Source: Amorphophallus konjac
Taxonomy: Eukaryota > Streptophyta > Magnoliopsida > Alismatales > Araceae
Reading direction: 5' to 3'
DNA: 64,000 nt
Assembly: GCA_022559845.1 (NCBI GenBank)
Contig: CM040117.1
Span: 16,702,856-16,766,855, forward strand
In this document: positions 26,401 to 41,400 of the stretch, one piece after another
How the letters are laid out: the number at the start of each line of letters is the position of its first letter
Position numbering within the stretch: position 1 is the stretch's first letter
The notes under the pieces: model-generated
Seen by the model: the letters and a program-made list of their open reading frames with translations, nothing else
Databases searched by the model: none
What the model was told of the DNA's origin: nothing
Position numbers and translations under genes: made by a program

Positions 26401-29400
26401 CCGGGTAATTAAGATAAATCCCCAAATTAAGGCCTAATTAACGATTTAAATTTGGGGCTTTTATGTGATCAGGTAAGTTTAACTTCAATTGAAGGTTAAT
26501 TAAGCTTCATTAAATGCTTTAGGGCGGGAGCATGCTGTTAATTGTATTACACGTCGAGTAATTAGGGTAAATCCCCAAATTAAGGCCTAAGTAGTGATTT
26601 AAATTTGGGGATTTTATCTAATTAGATAAATTTAGTGTCAATTGAAGCTCAAGTAAGTTTCATTGAATGCTTTGAATAGGTTTTGGCCGGTTTCGGTCGA
26701 AACCGATATGTTTCGATTTCAGACCTGGTCGAAACCGAGACCGAAACCAATACTACCATCTATGGGTGGAGAGGGAACTGAGGGGGGTCTTCATTAATGT
26801 CCAAAAGAGGTGGCTAGGGAGGCGAGGGGGGGGGGGAATCACAAAAGAGGGTGAGAAGGGGGAGCAAGGAGAGAGAGGAGGGGGAAGATGAGCTAGGGGA
26901 GGGAGGGATGAATGCAACCTTATCCTTATGGGGATCATCTCATGGAATGTTAGGGAGATATGTGGGGGTGAGAAGAGGAGGGTGGTGAAGAAGCTGGTAA
27001 GTAAATGCAAGATTGATATCCTATGTCTGTAAGAGACAAGTGTGAAGGGGATAGCGAGGAGTTCATGAGGGATAGGGGAGCTAGACTCTTGAAGGCGGTG
27101 GCCTCCTCGGTAGAGGGGAGGGTAGGAGGTATCATGATTTTGTGGAATCCGTTTGAGGTTGAGGAGGTGGGGGAGGATAGAAAGGTCGGTCGGCGAGTTA
27201 TCTCCATTCATTGCCGCAGTGTGAGGGATGACTTCTCTTGGGATTTTTCGAGGATGTACGCTCCCCAAACCAGGGAGCTAAAGATATAACTATGGGAGGA
27301 GCTACTTCTCTACCAGTAAAGCTCAGGCCGACCCTCGTGCGTGGTTGGTGACTTCAATGCAGTTACAGCAGTGTGGGAGAGGACGGGGCCAACCCCCACA
27401 CAGGGGAGATGGAGGATTTCTGTGACTTCATAGAAGAGGTAGCTTTGATCGATATTAGATTAGTGAATGCTCAATTCACTTGGTCTACTATGAGGGCGAC
27501 ACCTACTTGTTCAAGGCTGGACAGGTTCTTGGTATTGATGGACTCGGAAGATCAATTCTCCCATGTGCAAGCATTTTACTTGGCCAGGCTGATATCGGAT
27601 AACAAACCTACTCTTTTGAAGACCGACTACTGATAGGAGAGGAGGCAGGTTTCAGGTTCGAAGACCAATCGTCGACAAACCTACTCCTTTGAAGACCAAC
27701 CAACGTAGATATTGAGCACCGTGCCGCAATAGTCTGAGATGACTGTCAGGGTGTTACAGAAGGTTGCATCATTTTGTTACAAACAGATTACATTAGTAAT
27801 GAAGTATAAATGAACATATATATATTATATGCAAGGTGTAAGTCATTAGGTATAATTTCACCACTCTAAATGAAGTACTCTTAGATATAGATTGCTGCGG
27901 TGCTGTATCCTGATGCGAAGTATTAGTCCTCCAATGATCTGTAGATACGGAATGTTGCGGCGTATCAACCTGAGATGACTGTTGGAGTGTTGGGTTGACC
28001 TGCATCATTCTCTTTCACCATACTACATAAGTATATGCTTCCAAAGGCTGATCAAAGGTGTTATTCAGTAGGTATGTGTTCTTTCATCGGAGATGAAGTA
28101 CTCGTCCTCCTAGGATCCGTGGATACTGATTGCCGCAGTTTTGCTGGAGGCTACATCAATCTCTCCCATGCTGTATAATCATGAGCATATGATGTGCCCC
28201 TGATAATGAGGTCATCATCTAAGTTGACTTCCTGATCATCTACCTGCACTGGAGTTTGTCCAACCTCTCTTACATTTGCGTTATCTCTTTCACTCACTGC
28301 CTACTGAACAACTGCTACTAGAAAAGTGTTGGGCCACGGTGGTTCTCCTGGGTCATCTGTCTCTTCATCAAGTTCTAGTTCACCACATTCAATTGTTGTT
28401 CTTGAAATCCATGATACTATAGGGTCGTCATCGTCTTTGAGGTAGGCAACATCTGTGGGATCATAGTCTCCCTCTCCTTTCCTTGCATCCATTTCATGTT
28501 GTAATGAACATACACCATTTTGTCCAACCGTCGGTGTGTTAGTCTGTTTCTAAACTCATATGAATGAAGGAAAATGTATTCTAATTCCGCTCGTACCCGC
28601 TCGAAGATGATGTTTGAGATAAGACCTTGATTGCAATCTTTCTCAATGCTGGTGCGCTCTTACCGTAATGAAGCCACCACTTAGCTGTAAAGTTTACCAA
28701 AATAGAAAACAAAGTGACGGGCATATTTACACCAACCCACGGAGTAGCAATCAAATGATATTGACTGTAGAGTGTACAATTAAATTACCTGGATCAAGTT
28801 TATCTCGTACTGCAATGGCTGTAGGGTTGGCAAATTAACCAACTCTCTCTCTAGATATCTTCATCTGGCATTCACGAATAAAATGTTGCAAATGCTTACA
28901 TAAATGACCATTGGATTGGTGATGTTGTATAAACTCCATAAAATGGATAGATTTTTACCTCATTCAATGCATTGGCAACTTCTATTACAGTGCGAGACAT
29001 CCTAACTACCACAATATTGACAGATTCTATCAAGTTATTGTCATAAGCCCTCGCTCATATTGGAACGCGGGATGTGGATAGTATGCTGCAATCATCAGCT
29101 GCTTAGTAACCAAGCAATTTAATGTAAGTGGAAAAGACAGATTTACATATATGTGTACTCGCCATGTGCAGATCGTGGTTTATTTGCATGTTCCACCTGT
29201 CCTCCATAATTTCTAACAACTTGGGACCATATCTCTTGGACGTTTGTAGGATCTGCTTCTTTGCAGCCTCAATCTTGGCATACGCCAACCCCATGGTTTG
29301 CACTCTGTCCATATCCACACATCTCAACATCTCATACAATTAATGGCTTTATCAATGCGACTAATAATGATTCTCTTTCTTAAAAGTTTGCGGTGTTGAT

Positions 29401-32400
29401 AATCCCTTTCACTTCCGATCCTAGTGAGGTGGCAAAAGATGAAGCAAGCCAAGCCTCACCCTTAAACATTTGTTTCAACTCGTCCTTTTGGTTCAGAAGG
29501 CTCTGCAATGCGATGCAGTTGGTAGCAAATCGTGTGATGGCAGGCCTCAACAGTTCACCACTACAATGCTCTCTCATCCACACCAACACAAGTTTAATGA
29601 CTTCTCTGCCACCTCTACCACAGACTTGACAATTGAAAGTTGACTAATTTCCTTCAACATCAGCTCCACACAGTGTGTTGCATAAGGGGTCCAAAAAAGG
29701 TGCCGCTTGGTCAACATCAACTACTCTCTGACCTTCGTATATACTGGCCCATTATTTGTTACTACCTGCACAATGTATTCCTCCTCAATTTTTGTCACCA
29801 TCTACTCCATCAAGGACGAAATGTATTCATGCTTGTGAACCTAGTTCGAGGCATCCACTGATATGTGAAAGAACACCTATCTATTACAGTGCACAAAGAA
29901 GTTGATCAGACTACTTTTAGTGGTGCATGACTAGCTATTACACATCAGTGTGACTTCATACTTTCTTCATTTCATTTTAAAGGAATCAACATAACTTTTG
30001 ATTGCAATAACTTCCTCATCAAGATATTTACCCGACAAGTCTTTTGCGATAGATAGTTGCACATGTAGCCTAAGGTGTTGTGCTCTTGGAACATCGTCTT
30101 GTAGTAAGGGCTATTGGCCGCATCGAAAGGTGATCTCGCATGGTGCTACCATTTTGCAACAGCCCTCCCTAGCTGCCATTTCGGCCCCTTACTACTGTAA
30201 GCATCATTGATCCTTATTTGCTTGTCATGCTCTCAGGATAGTGCGTGTGGGTCCACGTCTTCAATATTAACTGTCTGTGTCCTTTCTCTCTGCGTACCTG
30301 ACTCATCGGTGAAGAAGCTCTTAATGCCCCTGCCCCGTAATTGTCGAGTAGTGGATGAAGTATCACTGCCCGATGCTCCAACAATTGCATTATGATGCCT
30401 TTGCACTGTAGTCTCCTTTGCTAGCCTTGCCTTTTCTTTGCTCAGGCATATTGCCTCTCGGTATTCTCTGTCATATGGGTTGTTCACTGTGACAAACACA
30501 CTAGGCTTTTGAGTCCGTGGCTCCTCATCATCACTACTTGTCCACGTGCAATCTTCCTTGTCACTGCCAACTTGTCTTCCATTGAGAGCCTCAAGGTCCT
30601 TTTTCTTTTGCTTCTGCTTCTGCTGTGTCTTAGCTTCTCTCGTAGGTGTCTGGCCATTGCGACCTTTACATCTCTGGGTACATGCGTACAACCAATAACC
30701 TCAGGGTATCTCGTACCCTGCCCTCCTACCATAGGCTTCTTCAACTGGGAGACGCCTTCTCCATGGTGTTCCTCTTTGCAATAGTTGCAATGCCACCAAT
30801 GTCGTTTGCCATCCAACATAACTCCATGCTACCATCTAATGTTACCCACCTGTTTTCTGGGAGGCATCTATTATACAATATCCAACATAAACGATAGGAT
30901 TTTCAAAAGCGGAATGATATCGGCAAAGGATGTATTATATAATGTATGTGCTAAATTCATGGATCAAGCATAGATGAGGAAAAAAAACTAACCAATTAAC
31001 ATCGAAATATGGTAAGTGGAATCAGCACCCTCGCTCCCTGACCGTATCGAATCGAAGCACCTTGAATTCTTGAAATGTCGTAAGCAAGAATCAACAAGTT
31101 AGAATGGACAAGTTTTGCAACTACTCCAATTTTTTCGGCTCAAACGACCGATTTCAATAAATATAAGTAAAAATAAATGTGCCAATTTTAGGCATGGCCA
31201 TCGATGGCCTGCGGGGGCAACAAGATGGAAGGTAGGGGTGCATCCATGCCGGCGTATTAACCTCTTTGATGATCGGATTCGTGTCGGCTACGACCGTTGA
31301 ACAAATTTAACAATTCCGGTGGCCAATCTGCCATCTGCCGACCACATCCAATGCCAGGGACGGCGGATCGACCGGGCCCTGCCCCGTCAGACATATTTAA
31401 CAATTCTAGTGGCCGATCCGCAGTTCACTAGCCACATCAGGCGCCAAGGAGGGCGGATCGGCCGAGCCCCTGTGCTAATACACCGTTGATCCGCCGTTCG
31501 ACGGTCGAATTCGGCGGCGAGGAGGCCGGATCAACCATCCCTCTATGTAGATACAGCGGGATCCGGCTAGCCAATGGCGGAGCTCCGCCGGATCTGCGCA
31601 AAGGCCTCCTCGCTGCCAGATTCGGCTGTCGGCGGGCAAATCAATGCCTCGTTGCGCAGATCCAGCGGCACTCAGCCGTCGACCGGCCGGAGCGCCGCTG
31701 GATCTGCACAGAGGGCGCTGGATCTGGCAGTGAGGAGGCCGGATCAACGGCCCTTTGCGCAGATCCGGAAGGGCTCGGCCGTCGGCTGGCCGGAGTGGCA
31801 CCGGATCTGCGTAGAGGGACGGCCGTCCGGCCTTCATTGGCCGGAGCGGTGTCGGAGGTCGGCCGGCCGGCTGTCCCTCTATGCAGATCGATGCCAGTCC
31901 GTCATTTGCCGGCCAGATCTGGCGCCGGATCCACCCCCTCTGGCCCTCCCTCATCCACTGTTTCATTAACAAAGAAAATTTTAAAAAAAACCTGTCGCTG
32001 GAGATTGCTGCCTTGGCCTTGCCGAAGACTGCCGGAACCCTCGCCGTCACACCGGCGCCTCCTGGAACCGCCTGAAACTGCCTTGCCCTCACCGGTTAAT
32101 CCTCTTCTTGATGCCCTGAACAAGGTGCCTTGCCCCTTGTTTTCAAGGCGAGCTGCACGTACTGGCAATCGGATTGCACGAACCGGGCGTGTGCTGTACT
32201 GGATCGTGCGATCTGTCACGGCATGCACTGGGCCGTGAGATCCGACGGATGCCGTGTGTGTCCCACTGACCTAGTGTGCTGCTTTTGTGTTGGCACGGTC
32301 CGGCACGGCAAACCCTATACTAGAGAATATTAAAGATTTTTGGGGTATATAAGACATCATTTTTGTTTTACATTTTAAGGATAGGTTGGCCATTTTTCTC

Positions 32401-35400
32401 CTTTAACTCATAAAGTTGTGTTAAACAAATTGGAGATGATGGCAGGATTACACAATATATGGGGGTATATATGTTAATATAAAGAATATAGGGGTATACA
32501 ACAGAATATCTATATTTTAGAAGTATATATGTAACTAGCCCAAAAGGATATATATATATTTGGAAAGTTAGCCCAAAAGGAAATTGCCCTTGTGATTGTT
32601 TATTTTGGCCATAAATATATGAAGGCTTACCAGCTCTTCAGTGATAAACATTTCAATTAATCAGCTCGACCAGTAAAGTAGTCAAAGTTGGCTTCAAAAG
32701 GTTCTTTGATAATGTGGACTCCAGAAGAATTTTGCCTCGAGTTCCAATACCAATACAATCAAGGTAGCAGGTCTCTGCAATGCAATTCTGTTATACTCAG
32801 TTATGATGATTCTCTACTTGTTATCTGTTGATCAGGCAAATGGCCAATACATTTACAGAATGTGGAAGAGGGATGGGCCTGGGGTGATCGGAAGAACAAA
32901 AGCTGGAAACTAATTGCATCTGCTGAATTGTTGAATGACGGTTATTTTGTGAACAGTCTAGTGTCTTATTAGGCAGGCTTCCATGTTTCGAAATCAAAAT
33001 ATCAAATACTGTGGGAGTTTTGTTAACTTGATATATCTCAAAGTTTTTCATCTGGCATGACTTCGTCTATTCTTATCTTCACCTATAGACTTATTTACAG
33101 TTTTGTGTGCATCATTATGCTCATTCTTTATTAAGTGGTTCCTGAGGTGTATATATGTTGAACATCTTGTCACATTTTATTCTTTGCAGGAAACATTGTT
33201 TAATTATTCCATCTCTTCTTTTGATTACATTGGAAGTCACTACTTATTAGGATCTTTATGTTTTGTTTTTACAACATTGATATTTTTGGTCCAGAGTATG
33301 TCTTTGTTTAGAGTATCCTATATGTCAAACGTCCTCCCTATTGGGCTACTTATACATTGTCGTCCTTCTGAAAAGGGTTAGTGAAATTGGTTGAAGACAC
33401 AGTGAAATATGAGCATGCTAGGGCCCAAAATAGGCCTATCTATCTTGTTGGTGATTCCTTTGGAGGATGCTTGGCACTTTCTGTTGCTGCTCGCAACCCC
33501 AACATTGATCTCTTGTTGATATTATCTAATCCAGGTGAGAAATATGCCTGGATCTTTAATTTCATCATCAAATAAAAATATTTAATCTACCTTTTTGGTT
33601 TATAGCATATACTTGACCATAAACTAAAGTTATTGCAACTGATACTTTGGTGAGAAATATGCCTGGATCTTTAATTCCATCATAGAATAAAAATATTTAA
33701 TCTTTTGTTTTGGTTTATAGCCTATACTTGACCATAAACTAAAGTTGCTGCAACTGATACTTTCCTTTATTACAGCAACATCATTTGGCAAATCACATTT
33801 GCAACCGTTGCTCCCTGTTTTGGAGAATTTACCAAATGAATTGCATATTGCTGTTCCTTATCTCCTTAGCTTCATAATGGGTATGTGATCTACTCAACTT
33901 TTTCTTCCTGTTTATCTTTGTATCTAGAATTTTTTTCATCTTGAAACAATTGGTAATCTGCTGCTGCCCCTTTTGTTACAATGTGATGACAGTAAAGCCA
34001 CTTAGTTTTGGCTTTAATTCCCCCTTTTTTTTGAAAGTGGGTAGTACCACTATTGTATAAAATGAAAAGATTATGTACAAGTAAAAGGTTGTCTCACCCC
34101 AAAAAATGGCAACCCCCCAAAAAAATCCTATACAAGAGAAAGCCACACAAAGGCAGTGTGGAACAACCTAGCCCCTAGATAACCAAAAAGAGAAGTAAGG
34201 GAATTCACATTACACAAAATAACAATCCATTCCCTTACTTTATCACAAATGTTGTCTCTAGAAGCACGCGAGGACAAGAAGGAGGGTTGAATTGTCCCCG
34301 CCAACTGCAATGGTAGTTTTTAAAATCTACGCAGCAGAATAAAAACAACAACTAACACGAAATATAGTGAAATGAAATTTACGCTCTACACGAACAAGTT
34401 CTCTCGAACTCTCCGCTCTCACAAGATCAAGATAAACAATATAACCAACCAAACCACAAACACACAGAGCGAGACAGATTTTTTAGGTGGTTCGGGACCA
34501 CGACGGGCTCCCTACGTCTACCCCTCACCGAATCGGTGAGGATCCACTCGCTTCGAACTGAAGCGCACGGAACTTACGCTCCAAATACACGGAGACGTCA
34601 TCTCCCACACGATCCGATAGCGGATCTACACACACACACACGCTGCTCCAGTTGCAGCACTCTCCACACCCACAACCGTACACAGACGGTTCAACACACA
34701 AATGTTCGGAGTTCAGAAAACAAGAAAATATTCAATACAAGCTCAAAAACTGAATAGAAATCATCAGAATATGTGTAAGAGGATTGTAGAAATGTTTCCT
34801 TGTATGTGAATGGCCTGGAGATGATCTTCCTTGAAGCTTCCAAGGTGAGGGGGTCGAACTTCAACAGATCCGAAGCCGCACGAACACGTCGCTGCAGATT
34901 CAGCTTCTTTGGCACATGGAATCTTGATGGAAATGGATGTGGCTCTGATCTCTTCACTTCAGAATGTCCCCACAAGAGAGAAAACTCATGAAACACTTCA
35001 AGAAACGTTCTCCCTCTCTCACTTGCGGCCAAGCCCTCTTCCTTTTTCTATTTCTTGTTCTACAAGAGCTGAAATCGCAGGATATATATATGCCCACAAT
35101 AAGATGAACAAAAGACCACAAAGCCCATGCCCAAACCTCCATGCCCAAACCTTGTAAAACATGTCCTAGTATGTGTATGATAACCCTAGGGGCAAGGGGG
35201 TCAAATATGAACCCAAATGGATTGGGCCAAGTGGGTTTCGAACACACTTTAACGGGCACGCACGCCGTAATCGGTCGACCGAAATTGGCCGTTCGTCGAC
35301 CAAATTGTAACAATTTTCAGACAGGTGAGCGCTTGCTATTTGGGTCGACCGAAGGCCCGCGGCCGGTCGACTGAACTCTGAGACAATATTTGTCTGGCCA

Positions 35401-38400
35401 ATCCTAGCTAAATTGGTCGACCGAAGTCTTGATGTTGGTCGACCGAAAATTGTGCAGAAGCAGAAATCAAGGGAAAATAGTAAGAAAACAAGCTCAATAG
35501 CCCCAAGATAAATATCCACGAAGCACACTCATGAAAACATTAAGGACACATGAATGATATGCATGAAAGCCCTTTGAAAACTTAAATATCACAACTAAAC
35601 ATCAAGAACTTATAGCTATGAATTTGTACAAAATGAATGAGCATCATGATCCCAAATTTTTACCAAGGTTGTTGTGAAAATCTTACATGAGTATGAACCT
35701 TGAAAAACCCACGCAGAAAACCATTTGAGAATGATTCTTCTGTTTACACAAATCACACCTTTCAATCTAATGATCAATGTTAAACCAATTCATTCACCAT
35801 AAATCAATTCCACAAGATCAAGCACATAAGAACCCAATGCAAAGCAGAAACTGAAAAAGAAAGCCAACAGAAGTCGACTTGGCTTCATCAGAAGTCAACT
35901 TTGCTTGAATCAGAAGTCGACTTCGTTTGAATCAGAAGTCGACTTTGTTTGAGCAGAAGTCGACTTTGCTTCAACCGAAGTCACTTCAATGATAAATTTT
36001 AGAAATGTAAGGCCTCATCTGATTTATTTGAAGAATATACATGACGTTTACTTCCTGTTTGAATGGTGGATTGCAAGGTATAAATGATGTCCACCATGTA
36101 ATTTGATTCTGCAAAACAAGATAATCAAGATATGAACGCTTTGGTTAGCATTCTTCATGAACATTCTCAACGACACATACACACAAGATTTGTCATCATT
36201 GAAACTTAACTACCAAAATCAACTAGGGGATCCAACAATCTCCCCCTTTTTGATGATGACAAAACGATGTGTGCATGATATGTACATGAATTCCAAAAGA
36301 CAATTTTTTTTGACAAAGTTAAGACTATGAAATATGCTCATATGAGAACTATGAACATGTATGAAAACTGAAGTGTATGGAGATGAAGTGTCTAGAACTA
36401 AAGTATAAAGAACTGAAATGCTTAAAGAGCTGAAATATAAAGAACTGAAATGCTGAAATGCACTTGTTCTCCTCCTTTTTGTCATCAACAAAAACCGACT
36501 GACAATGGGGTTATTAATCCTGTTATGTACATGTATGATTTAAAGCAAGCAAGGAAGCATGAACGGCAATCAAGCAAGTAATACTATAACTCCCCCTCAA
36601 TGGGGTAGAAAGATAGCAAGTGAGCATTTGATTTAAAATCGAAGTGTGAGACATGAAGCATAATTAAAAAAGGTAGTGCATACAAAAACTAGAAGTATTG
36701 CATATACCATGATAAGAACAAATTCAGAGTATATATTCATCACAATAGTACCCAAGAGTGAAATGTGAGTCAATGAGTAATGAGTTTCAAAATATATGAA
36801 TATGATCAGAATTTCTTAAGAACACTAGAGGGTTATTTCCTCTCTATACTTCCATTTTAGATCCTCGACTATCGGTAGCTTCGCACAACCCCGCTTATGT
36901 TTCTTTTATTGGACTTCATCGTTCGGCGCGAGTCATCTCATGTGTCTCAATGAGGATTCCCGGCTACTAGGATTCATCACAAATTTGTGGATTTTTTGCT
37001 TCACCTTTCGACGCGAGTCTCCTCATTTATTTCAGTGGGGATTCCCGGCTAATTGGTTCGACATTCCACTTATTGATTTTTGTGGGGTAGGCAGTTTTTT
37101 TCTCACGATTACTCTTAATATCTATGTAGAGATTTAAGCTTCCTATGAAGTGTTGAGAAGAGTATCTGAAATCCTTATCGATCAAGGTCATTCACATCAT
37201 TATGTGCAAAGTGTGTGGGTAATTACTTTGTATGTAGAAAATGAATTTGCCATAACATAGCTATGACTCCCCCTAAATGTATGCACAGTTGGAAACAAAT
37301 CCTCCTTCTTTGTATGTGTCATGATTCACAATTGATCAAAATCACTGCATTTTATGTATCAAGGAGGTAAGGTCTTAGAAGATTTCAAGAAAAAAAGTTT
37401 TCTAGAATATATACATGCAATCAAGTAAGGATTTGGAAATAAGCTCATACAAGATGATTTCCGGTATGTGGCGGAGGTGAAGGTCCGAAGACCCAACTCT
37501 CGCATGGTGAGTGTTTTTCGGTGGACGTAATCCACCCTTCCACAACACACCATTTGAAATACCGAAGAATCATGGCATTCAAACATGTAAGTATATAAAG
37601 TATATACATGCATATGCAAGTGAATGAAAGGATGATGAAAAATAATTCCTCTTCACAAATATGCAAGGATATGTGCATCTAAGCATGAGATTGAGTGTGC
37701 TTTCTATGTATGCAAACTGAACTGTTATTTGCAAAATGAAGCAAAAGTGTGTATGCAAGCCTAATATGAACAGTTACTCATCTAAACTGCAAATTCCTAA
37801 TTCTCTTCTTATTCTTGTGAATTTTTCAGGAGATAAGGGTTTAGTAAAAATATCTGCAAGTTGGTTTTCAGTATTTACATGTATAAGCTCAAAATGACCC
37901 TTATTTACATGATCTCACAAAAGTGGTGTCGAATCTCTATGTGCTTTGTGTCGAGAATGTAAAACTGGATTTTTGAAATGTTAATGGCAGAGGTGTTATC
38001 ACAAAGAATGGGTGTGTTATTCAAAGAAATACCAAAATCAACTAACTACTGTTGGATCCATAGCACTTGGGCTGCACAACTGCCTGTAGCCATGTATTCG
38101 GCTTCAGCAGTTGACAATGCCACTGTATTTTGTTTCCTAGAGGCCCATGAACCATGCAACCTCCAAGAAATTGACAGTACCCGCTCGTGCTCTTACGATC
38201 CACTAAACACCCAGCATAATCGAATCAGTGTAAGCTACCAATTCAAAATTGCAACTACGCGGAAACCAAAGACCAAGATCCGTAGTGCCTATCAAATATC
38301 TGAAAATCCTTTTGACTGCTAATATGTGTGCTTCTTTGGATCGGATTGAAATCTAGCACACATGCAAACACTAAACATGATATCCGGCCTACTAGCAATC

Positions 38401-41400
38401 AAGTACAGTAATGAACCAATCATTCCTCTAAAAAGTTTCTGATCGACAGACTTATATTTTTCATTCTTCTTCAATTTAACCGTTGTTGACATCGGTGTCT
38501 TTTTTGGCTTTGCATTGTCGAATTTGAATTTCTTGATGAGCTCCATTATGTATTTCTTTGTTTGATGAAGATTCTATCCTTTAACTGCTTCACCTGCAAA
38601 CCCAAGAAAAATGTTAACTCCCCCATTAAACTCATCTCAAACTGCCCCTGCATCAATTTAACAAATTCATCATTCAAAGAATCAGTGGCGGCTCTAAAGA
38701 TAATGTCATCAACATATACTGTACAAGAAGCATATGTTCATTGCAGCTCTTAATGAAAAGGGTTTGGTCGATGTTACCTCTTTTGAAGCCATTTTCTGAA
38801 AGAAAAGTACTTAGCCTTTCGTACCACGCACGGGGGGCTTGTTTCAGACCATATAAAGCTTTGTCAAGTTTGTACACATGGTCGGGTGCTTCTCATCTTC
38901 AAATCCCGGTGGCTGCTCAACATAGACGTCTTCCTTCACAACACCATTCAAAAATGCACTTTTAACGTCCATTTGAAAAAGTTTTACATTTCTAGACATG
39001 CATGCTTTTCTAACAGCTTCAAGCCTAGCCACGGGTGCAAATGATTCATCAAAATCAATTCCTAACTCTTGACTATAGTCTTTGCTACTAGCCGGGCTTT
39101 ATTCCTAATCATCACCCCTTGATCACTAAGTTTGTTCCGAAAAAACCCACTTAGTACCAATTACCGGGTGATTCTTAGGTCTAGGCACAAGAAACCACAC
39201 CTCATTCCTTTGGAATTGGTGTAATTCCTCCTGCATAGCCAAGATCCAGAAATTATCATTTAATGTTCATCTACAGATTTGGGCTCAATATTGAAAGTAA
39301 TGCTAGATTATCAAACTGTTCAACTTCCCTTATTGAAGCCCTTGTCTTCACTCGTTCATCCACGTTCCCAATGACATTTTCGAGTGGATGATCTTTGAGT
39401 ACAGTCCATTGTTTGGGGAGGTCTTGAATTTGCTTTTCTTACTCATTTTCTTCTTGGGCTGGAGCTTCATCATTCTTGTTACTCGACTCCGCTTGATCCA
39501 CATCTTATTTTTCCTTGTCATTCTTTTCTTCTCATCTTCATGCCCTACATCCAGAAAATGATTATCTTTATTAGACAACCTTGAAGTATATTCATCAATG
39601 ATTACATGTGGGCTTTCTTCTACCACAAGAGTGCACATGTTATAAACACGATATGCTCTAGATGATAATGAATATCCAAGGAATATACCTTTGTCACTCT
39701 TTGCGGCAAACTTCTCAAGTTTTCTTTAGAATTGTTCAAATATAACATGATGAACCAAAAGGTTTAAGATATGCAATGTTCAGCTTCTTACCTTTATATA
39801 GCTCATATGGAGTTTTCTTGAGTATTGGTCTTACCATGGCTCGATTGATGATGTGACAGGCCGTGCTCACCGCCTCGGCCCAAAAGTACCTTGGTAAGCC
39901 ATTTTCAGCAAGCATCGTTCTCGCCATCTCCACGAGCGTCCTATTCTTTCGTTCCATGACTCCATTTTGTTGTGGGGTTCGAGGTGCTGAAAAATTATGT
40001 GTAAACCCTTGTTTCCTGCAAAAATCATCAAAGTCATGGTTATCAAACTCTCTTCCATGGTCACTCCGAATTGCTTTATAAGATACCCCTTTTCATTTTG
40101 TAATTTCCTGCAAAGATCTTCGAACTCCTGCAAAGCATCATTCTTATCGGTTAAAAATAATACCAAGTGAATCTCGAGTAATCATCTACAATGACAAACC
40201 CATAAAGTTTCCCTCCAAGACTGTGTGTCCTAGTGGGACCAAATAAATCCAAGTGAAGGAGTTCTAGGGGTCTAGAAGTGGTGACAATGTTTTTAGATTT
40301 GAAAGATACTCTGGTCTGTTTCCCCAATAGCACAAGCACAACAAATTTTATTTACATCAAAATTAACTTAGGCAAACCTCTAACCAATTCTTTTCTGTAT
40401 AGTTTAGAAAGAACGTTAAAACTAGCATGTCCTAGTCGCCGATGCCATAACCATGCATCATCCGACTTATTTGCAACTAAACAGAAGTTTTCATTTGGTA
40501 AACTATCAAAATCAACTATATAAGTGTTATCTCTAAGCCCAATGAATTTTATTTCATTTGTATGTTTATCTACAATTGTGCAATGTGAAGTTTCAAAAAA
40601 GATTTGGTGACCTTTGTCACACAATTGACTAACACTGAGTAAACTGTGATTTAATCCATCTACATGCAAAACATCATCAATGGACTGGTTAGGATTCTTA
40701 CGTATCCGACCAATTCCCACAATTTTACCTTTGTCGTTCCGTCAAAGGTAACCAGTCCTCCATCCTTTTCCTTAGGTATGAAAAGAGATCCTTATTGCCT
40801 GTCATATGTCTGGAGCATCCACTGTCCAGGTACCACTTGTTTCACTTGGCTCTTAGACAGACCTGCACAAACAAGAACAATTCTCAAGTTGATTTAGGTA
40901 CCTAAGCAAGCTTGGGTCCCGAAGTATTAGTTCTACTTTGAACAAAATACATTCTATTTTTCCTCTCAAACCATTCATCATCGGCCCTCATTAAATCCAC
41001 ACATACATGGAATGGCCGAACATACCACAGTAAAAACAAGTGACATTTGATTTTCTAAAACGACTCCTATGCATATATGATCTATCAACATATGAATTCA
41101 TATATGAGTCAACATGATAATGATACCACGAATCACAGGATTTCTAAATTTTTTGTTTACAAATGTGTTTTTCTTTGTGGGTGTGTATCCCACACCACTC
41201 TCTTCATTCCTCTCACTTCCATCGCTCGATTCAATCATTTTCTGTTTTCCTTTTAATTCCTTTTCAACAACACCTTTCAATTTCTTCAGTTCATCATGCA
41301 TGGTATTGAAGTTGGTTTCAAGTTCTTTCTTGGATTTTTCACAATCACTCAATCTTGATTTAAGTTCATCCAACTCCGTTACCAATTCAACATTTTTTGT

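Noticed and set aside
27023..27289. Intact L1 endonuclease
   Set aside because: The 88-codon frame is only one of several pieces; stops precede and follow it and the SDHKP motif is altered to SDNKP.
31486..32238. 250-codon + strand ORF and a 205-codon antisense ORF
   Set aside because: Both derive from the repeated self-complementary GC-rich words; no domain or normal protein pattern.
36252..37849. Env-like ORF in the SIRE-like element
   Set aside because: Frames are short (90 codons or less) with no signal peptide, transmembrane or coiled-coil pattern.
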